From: Carthagonibacter metallireducens
Lineage (GTDB): Bacteria; Gemmatimonadota; Gemmatimonadetes; Palauibacterales; Palauibacteraceae
DNA length: 25,480 bases
NCBI GenBank assembly: GCA_023554445.1
Contig: JAMJQQ010000128.1
Location: 1-25,480, forward strand
Direction of reading: 5' to 3'
A program made the translations under genes and the position numbers. Positions 15,746 to 23,752 of this stretch are shown in pieces (position 1 is the stretch's first letter; the number at the start of each line of letters is the position of its first letter). Under the pieces are notes generated by a model. It was not told the DNA's origin and made no database searches. It saw only the letters and a list, made by a program, of their open reading frames with translations.

Positions 15746-16438
15746 GTGACCCGGCCGCTGCTGTTCGACATCGACGGTACGCTCGTCGATACGCTGGGCG
15801 CCGGACGAGCAGCCCTCGAACGGGCTATGATCGAGGTCTACGACGAGACCGGCCCGATCGACGAGCTCGACTTCCACGGCCGCACGGATCCATCGATCGT
15901 GCGCGAGCTGCTCGGGTTGGCGGGCAAGACGGGACCCTGGATATCGGCACGGTTCCCGATTCTGTGGCGGACGTATCTCGCCTTCCTGGAGGAAGAGCTG
16001 AGCCGGCGAGAGGGACAGGTAACCCTGTTCGAGGGAGTGCTCGATCTGCTCGAAGCGCTGGACGGAGATGAGAGGTATCTCGTCGGTCTGGTGACCGGAA
16101 ACCTCGAAGGGGGAGCGATCAGAAAGCTCCGGGCCGGCGGAATCGCCGAGCGATTCAACTATGGGGCATATGGATCCGACTCTGAGCGTCGCGCCGATCT
16201 TCCCCCGATTGCGGTCGATCGCGCATCGGAACTGATCGGCAGTCGACTGCGAACGAAGGATGCGATCGTGATCGGCGATACGCCGGAGGACATCAGCTGC
16301 GCGCGGGCCAGCGGCGCCCGGGTGATCGCTGTCGCCACGGGCCGACACGGTCCTGCCGAGTTGCGGCATTTCCGTCCCGACGCGGTCGTGGAGAGTCTGG
16401 CCGAAACCGACGACATCCTGCAGATCCTGGCCGAATGA
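15746..16438 (+). CDS. HAD-superfamily phosphatase
   Basis: A 230-aa haloacid dehalogenase-type hydrolase. Motif I is FDIDGTLVDT (nucleophile Asp8, acid/base Asp10), motif II the Thr of LVTGN, and motif IV VIGDTPEDISCARASGA; a helical cap lies between about residues 18 and 90. The closing ATGRHGPAEL segment resembles phosphoglycolate phosphatase-like members. The substrate is not readable; a small phosphorylated metabolite is likely. GTG at 15746 was chosen because the ATG at 15741 is out of frame and stops at once; GGGGTG lies 5-10 nt upstream. The stop overlaps the next gene's ATG by 4 nt. Confidence 0.88.
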   Translation: MTRPLLFDIDGTLVDTLGAGRAALERAMIEVYDETGPIDELDFHGRTDPSIVRELLGLAGKTGPWISARFPILWRTYLAFLEEELSRREGQVTLFEGVLDLLEALDGDERYLVGLVTGNLEGGAIRKLRAGGIAERFNYGAYGSDSERRADLPPIAVDRASELIGSRLRTKDAIVIGDTPEDISCARASGARVIAVATGRHGPAELRHFRPDAVVESLAETDDILQILAE

Positions 16439-17838
16439 TGGAAGAGTCCCTGAAGCTCGACGTGCTGGTGGAAGGCCGGGGCGTTCAGCGCGGAGCCGAA
16501 GTCGCCGCCGGCGTCGATGGATTGACCTGTGGTGACGTCTTTCTGCGCTGGTCCGACGTGTTCTTCGTTTCCCGCCGGGCCGGGATGGTCATGCTGTTCG
16601 GTGCCTCGGGAGCCGCCGTGATCAAGGGGAACGGCGAGGACCTCGACCGGCTGGAGAGCTGGGTCTCGGACGCCGTGAACCTGACCGAAGTCCGCCGTCG
16701 GCTCGTGCGACAACTGGGCCACGAGGTGGTGTTGTTCACAGCTGCCTGTGCCGCGCGGGGCTCCCTCGACGGCCGGAGGATCAACGGACTCTACGTGGCG
16801 GCGGCCACCCGGCGAGCCCTGTACCTGATCTCGGGCCGTGAGCAGTGGTCAATGGTCTGGCCGGTCGAGCGGGTGAAGCGAGAGCTGGCGCGACCGGAGG
16901 AGCCGGGGGGAGACGCCCTGGTCCTCGCCCGGGGCGATGAGACCCGCGTCAGCCTCCGTTACCTGCTTCCCGAGGAAGTCATCGCGCTTGCCACGACGGC
17001 CCGCAAGGAGCGACCCGGCCCTGCTGAAGGCCGACCTGAGCTCGAGTTGTTCAGCCGGGGAGAGGTCTCGACGCCCCAGGCGGCGGAGTTGCCCGAGTTC
17101 TCTCTCGCCGCCGGATCTCTGCAGGCAGTCGCGGACCGGGCGGCGGCGAACGTTCCGGGTGAACTGCAGACACGCGCCCTGATGCCGACCGGCTTCTTCG
17201 AGCTGCATTTCCTCGAGCTGGGAGAGATCGCCCTCGGTCCTCTGCTGCTCAGGAAGTCCGCGGCCGGGGGCGCCGACAGCCTCGAACGCGCCGTGATCTC
17301 GATGGACGCGGTCGGCCTCAGGGAAGACACGCGAGCTGCGGTGGCTAACGCAACCGATCGCACACTGAGCGTGTACGACGAGCAGGTGGATCGGTTGTCT
17401 GCGATGAAGGCCGGCGGCGGGCGGAGCGACAAAGACTTCAGGATAGAGTCGACGGAGCGCGAGCGACTGGCCGAACGCATGCAGGCTCCCTTCGAGCGCT
17501 TGTGGGCGCGGTTCGAGGGACTGGAGGAACAGCAGGAGAAGCTGCTGGGCCGCCTCGAGGAGCACGAAGCCGGTTCTCCCGGAGAGGAAGACGCGGATCT
17601 GCAGGAGGCTGCCGAGGAATGGCGCGCAACCCTGGGCAGGCTGGACGGGGGATACGAGGCCGCGTGGAGAGAGCTGGTGGAGGAGATCGAGAAGACCTGG
17701 TCCACCCTGCTGCTCCCGAGGCTGGCTCGGGTGACGGAGGTGGAGTCGTCAGGTCCACCGGAGTGGGTCAAGCTCGCGGGAATCGGGATCGCTACGCTGA
17801 TCGTAGCGGCCCTGGTAATTACGTGGCTTATCGTCTGA
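16435..17838 (+). CDS. Uncharacterised tail-anchored protein with coiled coil and PH-like N-terminal repeats
   Basis: A 467-aa protein I do not recognise. It ends in one hydrophobic helix (about 444-467) with only its last residues beyond, the layout of a tail-anchored membrane protein with a large cytoplasmic part. Residues about 1-80 and 105-190 are beta-rich and roughly alike: each has a VFFVSRR or ATRRALYLISG strand turn, then a W and a late helix (LDRLESWV or EEVIALATTA), which suggests two PH-like (GRAM-type) domains; this is inference from pattern. Residues about 340-430 are rich in E, R, L and Q and look like a coiled coil, with LEEQQEKLLGRLEEHE. It starts as ATGA on the HAD gene stop; a second ATG follows at once. 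As the last gene of the gyrA-led run it shares its transcription. No catalytic motif is visible. Confidence 0.8.
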   Translation: MMEESLKLDVLVEGRGVQRGAEVAAGVDGLTCGDVFLRWSDVFFVSRRAGMVMLFGASGAAVIKGNGEDLDRLESWVSDAVNLTEVRRRLVRQLGHEVVLFTAACAARGSLDGRRINGLYVAAATRRALYLISGREQWSMVWPVERVKRELARPEEPGGDALVLARGDETRVSLRYLLPEEVIALATTARKERPGPAEGRPELELFSRGEVSTPQAAELPEFSLAAGSLQAVADRAAANVPGELQTRALMPTGFFELHFLELGEIALGPLLLRKSAAGGADSLERAVISMDAVGLREDTRAAVANATDRTLSVYDEQVDRLSAMKAGGGRSDKDFRIESTERERLAERMQAPFERLWARFEGLEEQQEKLLGRLEEHEAGSPGEEDADLQEAAEEWRATLGRLDGGYEAAWRELVEEIEKTWSTLLLPRLARVTEVESSGPPEWVKLAGIGIATLIVAALVITWLIV

Positions 17839-17849
17839 ACCGGGGCGAG

Positions 17850-17878
17850 TTCGCAAAACGGAACACGAAAGATATCTT
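17850..17878 (+). promoter_or_regulatory. Possible dsbA-vkor promoter
   Basis: TTCGCA at 17850-17855 and TATCTT at 17873-17878, 17 bp apart, each match sigma-70 boxes at 4 of 6 bases. They lie in the 110-bp gap between the tail-anchored gene and dsbA, in a locally AT-richer patch. The match is weak and could be chance. Confidence 0.35.
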
Positions 17879-17882
17879 GTCG

Positions 17883-17915
17883 CCCGGCCGAATCGTCTCT
17901 CGACGTCCGGCCGGG
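17883..17915. other. 8-bp GC hairpin in the dsbA leader or at the end of the gyrA operon
   Basis: CCCGGCCG (17883-17890) pairs perfectly with CGGCCGGG (17908-17915) around a 17-nt loop. No T-tract follows, so it is not a classic intrinsic terminator. If the promoter just upstream is real, the stem would sit at the 5' end of the dsbA mRNA; otherwise it could mark the 3' end of the preceding operon. The two readings cannot be separated here. Confidence 0.4.
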
Positions 17916-17948
17916 GTGGATTGATCCGATACGAGCAAGGAGAAGCAG

Positions 17949-18668
17949 GTGGCTACACAGCAGAATTCGGGAGGCGGAAGCAAGTGGTTCTACTGGCTGC
18001 TGGGACTGGTCGTCCTCGCCGGCGCGGGCTGGCTGCTCACGGCGGGACGATCGAGCGGCGAGGCGGAGGCATTGCCGCCTCTGAGCGTCGCTCAGACCAC
18101 TGGAATCGAAGCTGATCCTGGCGCCGGAGTCGCGATCGGACCCGAGGACGCCGTGGTGACGATCTACGAATTCTCGGACTACCTCTGCCCGCACTGCCGC
18201 GACTTCAATGCGATGGTCGGGAAGCTGCTGCGGCGAAACTACGCGGTGCCAGGTGGGCCTTTGCGCTGGGTGTCCTACGAATTTCCTCTCGGCGACAGGT
18301 CGTTCCCGGCCACCGTGGCAGCGCACTGTGCGGAGGACCAGGGGAAGTACTGGGAGATGCACGACATGCTGTACGCGAGAGTCGAGTCATGGGCCGCGGA
18401 GACCAACCCGACGGGCAAGTTCCTCGACCTCGCGAAGGAGATGGGAATGGATGGCGGGGCATTCCGTGAGTGCCTGGATGCTCGCGAGGGCGTCTCGCAG
18501 ATTCTCGCCTCGAAGCAGTACGGGGTAAATCTGGGAGTAACCGGGACTCCGACGATCTTCGTGAACGGCCAGCCGGTGCCCCGTACGAACCAGTTCTACT
18601 CGTACCAGGGGCTCGAAGCGTTCATTCAGCAGCAGGCCGCGGCGGCCGCGAGCGGCGCCGCCGAGTGA
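17949..18668 (+). CDS. Membrane-anchored DsbA/BdbD-like thiol oxidoreductase
   Basis: A 239-aa protein with one N-terminal transmembrane helix (about 13-31) that anchors a periplasmic thioredoxin-fold domain. The active site is CPHC at 80-83, the DsbA-type dipeptide, and the cis-proline loop is GVTGTPTIFVNG. FSDYLCPHC...HCAEDQGKYWEMHDMLY matches the DSBA-like DsbG/BdbD group (PF13462). It should introduce disulfides into exported proteins and be reoxidised by the VKOR protein encoded next. GTG at 17949 has an AAGGAG ribosome site 7 nt upstream, the clearest in the window. The C-terminal tail is Ala/Gln-rich. Its stop overlaps the next start. Confidence 0.9.
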   Translation: MATQQNSGGGSKWFYWLLGLVVLAGAGWLLTAGRSSGEAEALPPLSVAQTTGIEADPGAGVAIGPEDAVVTIYEFSDYLCPHCRDFNAMVGKLLRRNYAVPGGPLRWVSYEFPLGDRSFPATVAAHCAEDQGKYWEMHDMLYARVESWAAETNPTGKFLDLAKEMGMDGGAFRECLDAREGVSQILASKQYGVNLGVTGTPTIFVNGQPVPRTNQFYSYQGLEAFIQQQAAAAASGAAE

Positions 18669-19114
18669 ACCCGGTGGCTCGCTACCGGGGCGTCGCCTTG
18701 CTGGCGCTGGTAGGCCTGTTCATCTCGCTCTACCTGCTCCTGTACCACCTGGGCTTCTACGGTGTGCTCGCGTGCGGATCGGGCTCGTGCGACGTCGTCC
18801 AGGCGTCCCGGTACGCCGACTTTCTGGGCATTCCGGTACCTGCGTGGGGGGTAGCCTGGTACGGCGCGGTGGTGGCGCTCTCTCTCGTCCAGCAGGCCAG
18901 AGGCGACGCCGAGGGCCTGCTGGCGAGGTTATTGGATCTGGCAGCCCTGGGCGGGCTGGCGTTCTCGATCTACCTGACAGCGATCGAGCTGTTCGTCCTC
19001 CACGCGGTCTGCCGATGGTGCGTGGTGAGCGCCGTGCTGGCGGTAGGCATCTTCCTTCTGGTGGCGCCCTGGACGGGGATTCGGGCAGCGAGCCGACGCA
19101 GCTCCATCGCCTGA
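18665..19114 (+). CDS. VKOR-family quinone-linked disulfide oxidoreductase
   Basis: A 149-aa inner-membrane protein with four predicted helices, like bacterial vitamin K epoxide reductase homologues. Cys37 and Cys42 (ACGSGSCDVV) form the shuttle pair in the first periplasmic loop, and CRWC (116-119) is the active pair next to quinone; the conserved Ser/Trp segment IPVPAWGVAWYG lies between. Bacterial VKOR replaces DsbB: it takes electrons from DsbA and passes them to quinone. The GTGA overlap with the dsbA-like gene makes this a functional pair. GTG at 18665 is the start used; a GTG three codons later is an alternative. It ends 16 bp before the convergent sigma gene. Confidence 0.9.
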   Translation: MNPVARYRGVALLALVGLFISLYLLLYHLGFYGVLACGSGSCDVVQASRYADFLGIPVPAWGVAWYGAVVALSLVQQARGDAEGLLARLLDLAALGGLAFSIYLTAIELFVLHAVCRWCVVSAVLAVGIFLLVAPWTGIRAASRRSSIA

Positions 19115-19137
19115 GGAGCCGGCCGCGCGATCAGGCG
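19108..19137. terminator. Possible bidirectional hairpin between vkor and the sigma gene
   Basis: CGCCTGA (19108-19114, containing the vkor stop) can pair with TCAGGCG (19131-19137, containing the sigma stop) around a 16-nt GC-rich loop. The genes are convergent and only 16 bp apart, so a shared terminator would have to lie here. There is no T-tract in either direction, so the call is weak. Confidence 0.25.
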
Positions 19138-19994
19138 CTGGCCCTCCAGAATCCTTCCAGGGCGTCTCCGTGCGTCGAGCTGCGCAGCTTGTCGAAGGCG
19201 CGATTCCGAATCTGACGGATCCGCTCCCGCGTGACGCCGAGCAGTTCACCGATCTGCTCGAGCGTCATCTCTTCGCCGTCGTCGAGTCCATAGTAGAGGA
19301 CCAGAATCTTGCGCTCACGCTCGGTCAGGTACTTCTCGAACATCTTCTCGAGAAACTCCCGTCGTGCCTGGGCCTCGACGTCGAGCTCGATGTCCGTTTC
19401 GTCGGCGCCGGAAAACCGCTCGCCGAATGAGGCGCTGTCGCGGTCGGACTTGTCGAGAGGCGCATCGAGGCTGAGCTCGGCCGAGGCGACTCGCCGCAGC
19501 GCACGCACCGTTTCGACCGGCTCCTTCATCTCCTCGGCAATCTCCCGGTCCGTCGGGCTGCGACCGAACTTCTGGGTCAGCGCCGTCTCGGTTCGGGAGA
19601 GCTTGACCAGATTCGAATTCTGATTCAGAGGGATGCGGACGGACCGGGTCTGCTCGGCCAATGCCTGCAGCACCGTCTGCCGGATCCACCACACGGCGTA
19701 CGAGATGAACTTTACGCCCTTGTCAGGATCGAACTTCTTGACCGCCTTGAGCAGCCCCTCGTTACCGATGCAGACGAGCTCGGCGAGATTGAGACCCCGA
19801 CCCTGGTACTTCTTCACGTACGAGATCACGAACCGGAGATTCGCCGTAACCAGGCGCTCGGCGGCTTCCCGGTCCCCCGCGCGGGCGCGGCGGGCGATTT
19901 CCCGTTCCGTCTCCGGGTTGTCGATGAGCGGATACCGCTCGACATCCTGGAGGTACTGATCGAAAGAGTCGAGAGCACGTGCGTCGAAGAACAT
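19131..19994 (-). CDS. Sigma-70 family RNA polymerase sigma factor, short primary type
   Basis: A 287-aa sigma factor with regions 1.2 (DSFDQYLQDVERYPLI, about 9-24), 2 (NLRFVISYVKKYQGRG, LNLAELVCIGNEGLLKAVKKFD, FISYAVWWIRQTVLQALAEQ), 3 (ALTQKFGRSPTDREIAEEM) and 4 (YGLDDGEEMTLEQIGELLG, VTRERIRQIRNRAFDKLR). It lacks region 1.1, like the short primary sigma factors of Bacteroidetes and Chlorobi. Region 2.3-2.4 and 4.2 are close to the RpoD/SigA consensus, so it should recognise -10/-35 promoters of the usual kind; whether it is the primary or a group 2 alternative cannot be told from this window. The ATG at 19994 follows a GGGAGG site 4 nt upstream. The 141 bp before it up to ccmH hold no other gene and no promoter I can defend. 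Confidence 0.9.
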   Translation of the reverse strand: MFFDARALDSFDQYLQDVERYPLIDNPETEREIARRARAGDREAAERLVTANLRFVISYVKKYQGRGLNLAELVCIGNEGLLKAVKKFDPDKGVKFISYAVWWIRQTVLQALAEQTRSVRIPLNQNSNLVKLSRTETALTQKFGRSPTDREIAEEMKEPVETVRALRRVASAELSLDAPLDKSDRDSASFGERFSGADETDIELDVEAQARREFLEKMFEKYLTERERKILVLYYGLDDGEEMTLEQIGELLGVTRERIRQIRNRAFDKLRSSTHGDALEGFWRASA

Positions 19995-20135
19995 TTTCCT
20001 CCCGGCGCTATTCAGACGAGACGAATCGGGCGCTTGCTCGCGACCCCCGTGGTCACCGCGGCGCTCGAAGTCTCATTTCCAAACCTACCTGATACCGACG
20101 AAGTCCGAGCGAGTTCCGCCCGTCCAAATGCAGAT

Positions 20136-20675
20136 TCAGCCGTTGCGAATCGCTTCTCGAATCCAGCGCTCGTTCTCGTCCGAAAGCACTGCTGCCGGTT
20201 CGACCGCAGCCTCGTCGCCGGAGCCGGCGGCCGCCCACTTCCGAACCAGAATCACGGCGAGGACGGCGCCCGCGGCCAGAGCGAGGAAGGGAAGGATCCA
20301 GACGACCCAGTTGATTCCCCTGCGCTGAGGTTCGAGCAGGATCCACTCGCCGTAACGGCTCACGAAGTACTCCTTCACCTCGTCCGGAGAGTCGCCCGCT
20401 ACGAGGCGCTCGCGCACGAGCGCCTGCATCTCCCGCGAAAGCTCCGCGTTCGACTCGACCACCGCCTGGTTGCGACAGACCGGACAGCGCAACTCGGCCG
20501 CGATCTCCGCCGCCTTCGCATCGAGCTCCTCCTCGGCACGATCCATAAGGGCCGGATCGCTCTGCGGAGGAGCCTCGGGCTGTGCGGGCACGGCGTCCTG
20601 CGCGACCAGAGGAGCCGCTCCGAGAAACGCGGCGAGAACGGCGATGCTGCCCAGCCGGCGCTTCATGATGCTCAC
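20136..20675 (-). CDS. ccmH: Cytochrome c maturation protein CcmH
   Basis: A 179-aa periplasmic thiol-disulfide protein that, with CcmF and CcmG, reduces the apocytochrome CxxCH motif before haem attachment. A signal sequence (about 8-25) is followed by the family motif LRCPVC (Cys64, Cys67), the NAELSREMQALVRERL helix and GEWILLEPQRRG, then a transmembrane helix (about 122-144) and a short soluble tail. It is the short form, without a fused CcmI/TPR domain, and no separate ccmI gene follows. GTG at 20675 overlaps the ccmG stop as GTGA and has GGAGGT upstream; the ATG at 20666 lacks a ribosome site. Last gene of the cluster seen here. Confidence 0.92.
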   Translation of the reverse strand: MSIMKRRLGSIAVLAAFLGAAPLVAQDAVPAQPEAPPQSDPALMDRAEEELDAKAAEIAAELRCPVCRNQAVVESNAELSREMQALVRERLVAGDSPDEVKEYFVSRYGEWILLEPQRRGINWVVWILPFLALAAGAVLAVILVRKWAAAGSGDEAAVEPAAVLSDENERWIREAIRNG

Positions 20676-21229
20676 TCGGCACCTCCGAGCGAAGCGGCCG
20701 TCGAGGTCTGCGTCGCGATCAACGAATCGAGGGTCGGCTTGACCAGATCCCAGGTGACGGGGCCGACCTTCTTTCGAGCTATCTGACCGTCCGGGCTGAT
20801 GAAGAAGGTCTCGGGAACGCCGTACACTCCGTAGTCGATCGCCGTGCGCTGAGTCGGATCGAGCAGGTGAGTCCAGTCACCGCCGAGCGCCGCGAGAAAC
20901 CGTCGGGCGTTCTGTTCCGTGTCCTGATATACCACGCCGAGAACCACCGCCTGCTCCGGATCGTACGTCGCCTCGGTCATCTTCAGGACATCATGTTCCT
21001 GACGGCACGGAATGCACCATGACGCCCAGAAATTCAACACCACGGCTCTTCCGGCCAGGTCGGCCAGCGCCACCGTGTCCCCGTCCATCGTCTCGAGGGT
21101 GAATTCGGGCGCGGTGTTGCCTTCGAGTGGGGACGGCAGCTCGTACTTGTCCACGCCCATCCCCTGGAACAGCAGCCAGAGGGCGGGAAGCGCTGCCAGC
21201 GGCAGAATCCACGTAAGGTGTTTCCTCAT
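20672..21229 (-). CDS. ccmG: Thiol:disulfide interchange protein CcmG (DsbE)
   Basis: A 185-aa membrane-tethered thioredoxin-like protein. An N-terminal helix (about 5-22) anchors it; NFWASWCIPCRQEH holds the active cysteines Cys72 and Cys75, with Ile-Pro where CcmG proteins often have Pro-Thr or Pro-Pro; GVYGVPETFFISPDGQI is the family cis-proline region. It reduces CcmH or the apocytochrome in haem c maturation. The ATG at 21229 lies 16 bp after ccmF, with only a weak GGGACG ribosome site. Its stop overlaps ccmH. Confidence 0.93.
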   Translation of the reverse strand: MRKHLTWILPLAALPALWLLFQGMGVDKYELPSPLEGNTAPEFTLETMDGDTVALADLAGRAVVLNFWASWCIPCRQEHDVLKMTEATYDPEQAVVLGVVYQDTEQNARRFLAALGGDWTHLLDPTQRTAIDYGVYGVPETFFISPDGQIARKKVGPVTWDLVKPTLDSLIATQTSTAASLGGAE

Positions 21230-21245
21230 GATCTATATCGTCCCG

Positions 21246-23273
21246 TCAGACCGTAGCCGGTTCTTCCTGCGCCTGTTGAGGCGCCAATGCCACTTCCTCG
21301 AGGCTCGTGGCGATGACGGGTCGTCCCGCCTTTCTCTGCGGTGCGACCGCGAGGATACCGCCAAGCGCGACGATCATCCCGCCGATCCACAACCACGGAA
21401 CGGCAGGATTCACGATCGCCCGCACCGTGGCGTAGGCTCCCCGCTCCTGATCGAACGCCATGAGCGTCAGGTACAGGTCTTCCTTGAGACTCGAGCGGAC
21501 GGCCGGCGTCGCGATCGGCTGCTGGGAACCCGTGTAGTAGTTCATCCGGGGCTGCAACTGGCCCAGGTTTTCACCTTCCCTGAAGATCGTGAAGGTGCTG
21601 CCGACCACGAAACGCTGCGGTTCCTGCTCGCCCCACACTTCGTCGTACTGGATCACGTAGTCACCGAGCACCATGTGCTCGCCCTGATTCAGGGTCACCT
21701 CGCGTTCCGTCCGACCGGTTCCCGACAGCGCCAGGGCGACGATGATCACCACGATGCCGGCGTGCACCACGTAGCCGCCGTATCGCCGGTTGTTGCGCGT
21801 CAGGATCTGCCAGAACGCCACGGGTGTGCTGACCCCGGCGATCCGCTTCCGGGCGCTGATCCCCTTGCGGAATTCCTCCACGATCGTGGCCATGACGAAG
21901 CCGGCGAAACCGATCGTCACGATCGGCCACACGCTGCGCAGGCCGAGGAGGAAGGCGATGGCGGCCGACGCGAGCCCCACCAACGTCGGAATCACGAAGC
22001 TCCGCTTCAGCTTCTCCGGGGATGTCCGCCGCCATGGCAGAGCCGGCCCGATTCCCATCAGGAAGAGCAGCATCAGGCCGAGAGGGACCGACACCTTGTT
22101 GAAGTAAGGTGGCCCCACGCTCACCCGGTTCTGGTTCACCGCCTCCACGATGAGCGGGAAGGTGGTACCGAGGAGCACCGTGAAGGTGAATGCCACGAGA
22201 AGCAGGTTGTTGAGAATGAACGCGCTCTCGCGGGAAACCACCCCATCCAGATGTCCCGGCGCGTGCAGGCGATCCGACCGCCAGCCGATCAATCCGAGCG
22301 AGATGATCGCCACGAACGCGATGAAGGCCAGGAACAGGGGCCCGATGACCCCCTCGGTGAACGCGTGCACCGACTCGAGCACGCCCGACCGGGTCAGAAA
22401 CGTGCCGAACAGGACGAGCAGGAAGGTCGAGATGATCAGGGTCAGGTTCCAGGTCTTCAGCATGCCGCGCCGCTCCTGCACCATCACGGAATGCAGGAAT
22501 GCGGTTGCCGTCAGCCAGGGCAGAAACGAGGCGTTTTCCACCGGGTCCCAGGCCCAGTATCCGCCCCAGCCCAGGACCTCGTAGGACCACCAGGCGCCAC
22601 CGATGATTCCCACGGAGAGGAATGCCCACGGAGCTACCGTCCACCGGCGCGTGGTCCGGATCCACTCCTCGTCCAGCTTGCCCGAGAGCAGCGCCGCGAT
22701 CGCGAACGCGAACGGCACCGTGAGGCCCACGTACCCGAAATAGAGCATCGGCGGGTGGAGGCCCATCAACGGGTGATTCTGGAGCAGCGGATTGGGACCG
22801 GGGCCGTTGGCTGGTGCCGGCGAGATCAGTCCGAACGGGCTGGCCGGTCCTGCCAGGAGGCCGAAGAAGAAGATCGAGACGACTCCCATCACGCCCAGTG
22901 CGAAAGGCGTGAGGACCGACTCGGAATCCCGCTGCACGAACGCCACCAGGGCCTGGTAGGCCGCGAGAATCCAGCCCCAGAACAGGATGGAACCGTCGAG
23001 GCTGCTCCACAGGGAGATCGCCGTGTAGTAAGTGGGCGTCTCCCGGCTTCCGACCCGAGCGACGTAATCGACGCTGAAGTCGTGAGTCAGCAGCGCGATC
23101 TCCATGGTGACGAACGCGACCGTCATCGCCGCGAACATCAGGTAGGAGCCCCAGCGCGCTACGTTCGAGAGGGTCTCACTGCGACGGAAGCCTCCGACGA
23201 TTCCCGAAAAGGCGACCACGATGGCCGCCAGCAACGCGACGATGACGCTGACGGACCCGATCATGCTGAGCAT
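21246..23273 (-). CDS. ccmF: Cytochrome c haem lyase subunit CcmF
   Basis: A 675-aa polytopic inner-membrane protein, of usual length. The tryptophan-rich WWD domain WGGYWAWDPVENASFLPWL (about 236-254) binds holo-CcmE haem at the periplasmic face; LWSSLDGSILFW (about 89-99) and HPPMLYFGYVG are other conserved blocks. The late hydrophilic segment (about 540-630) is the large periplasmic loop before the final helix. CcmF takes haem from CcmE and ligates it to apocytochrome c with CcmG/CcmH. The ATG at 23273 lies 9 bp after ccmE, and AAGGGG, which runs into the ccmE stop codon, serves as ribosome site. Confidence 0.95.
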   Translation of the reverse strand: MLSMIGSVSVIVALLAAIVVAFSGIVGGFRRSETLSNVARWGSYLMFAAMTVAFVTMEIALLTHDFSVDYVARVGSRETPTYYTAISLWSSLDGSILFWGWILAAYQALVAFVQRDSESVLTPFALGVMGVVSIFFFGLLAGPASPFGLISPAPANGPGPNPLLQNHPLMGLHPPMLYFGYVGLTVPFAFAIAALLSGKLDEEWIRTTRRWTVAPWAFLSVGIIGGAWWSYEVLGWGGYWAWDPVENASFLPWLTATAFLHSVMVQERRGMLKTWNLTLIISTFLLVLFGTFLTRSGVLESVHAFTEGVIGPLFLAFIAFVAIISLGLIGWRSDRLHAPGHLDGVVSRESAFILNNLLLVAFTFTVLLGTTFPLIVEAVNQNRVSVGPPYFNKVSVPLGLMLLFLMGIGPALPWRRTSPEKLKRSFVIPTLVGLASAAIAFLLGLRSVWPIVTIGFAGFVMATIVEEFRKGISARKRIAGVSTPVAFWQILTRNNRRYGGYVVHAGIVVIIVALALSGTGRTEREVTLNQGEHMVLGDYVIQYDEVWGEQEPQRFVVGSTFTIFREGENLGQLQPRMNYYTGSQQPIATPAVRSSLKEDLYLTLMAFDQERGAYATVRAIVNPAVPWLWIGGMIVALGGILAVAPQRKAGRPVIATSLEEVALAPQQAQEEPATV

Positions 23274-23282
23274 CGGGCCCCC

Positions 23283-23732
23283 TTACTCGTCGCCGGGCTT
23301 GACCAGGGACTCGTACATCTTCTTCGGGTCCTGCCCCTCGTGCGGAGCCTCGTACTCGTTGGAGTGCTTCACCATGACGTTGGTGGACTCGAAGGTGCCG
23401 TCGTTACGGTACTGGCCTTCCATGATCACGCCCTGACCTTCCTGGAACATGGCCGGCGGCGCTCCGGTGCTGTGAACCCTGACCTCCTGGAGACTGTCCT
23501 GGACCACGAAGCGCAGGTCCATGGTCTCCGGATTCCAGTCGAGCGAACCGGGCTTGACCTGCCCGCCCAGTCGCAGGGGCTGGTCGACCACTTCGGCGCC
23601 TCGAGCCAGCAGCTCGGACGGAGTGAGGAAGTAGACGACGTTCTCCTTGAGACCGCCCGCGATCAGGAACGCGATGGCCCCTACGATCGCCAGCACACCA
23701 ACACCTGCCCATATCTTCTTGGAACTGCTCAT
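23283..23732 (-). CDS. ccmE: Haem chaperone CcmE
   Basis: A 149-aa periplasmic haem carrier with an N-terminal anchor helix (about 7-27) and a beta-barrel (OB-fold) domain. LRLGGQVKPGSL is the typical strand, and H123 in VKHSNEY with Y127 is the HxxxY haem site, where the His forms a covalent bond with haem. It receives haem from the CcmABCD complex and passes it to CcmF. The C-terminal 20 residues are charged and flexible. ATG at 23732; 20 bp after ccmD. Confidence 0.95.
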   Translation of the reverse strand: MSSSKKIWAGVGVLAIVGAIAFLIAGGLKENVVYFLTPSELLARGAEVVDQPLRLGGQVKPGSLDWNPETMDLRFVVQDSLQEVRVHSTGAPPAMFQEGQGVIMEGQYRNDGTFESTNVMVKHSNEYEAPHEGQDPKKMYESLVKPGDE

Positions 23733-23752
23733 CTGTCGCTCTTCTCCGAGTC

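Noticed and set aside
20047..20061. Short stem CCGTGG/CCGCGG between ccmH and the sigma gene
   Set aside because: It needs a G-T pair on one strand and has a mismatch on the strand actually transcribed, with no T-tract; not supportable as a terminator.
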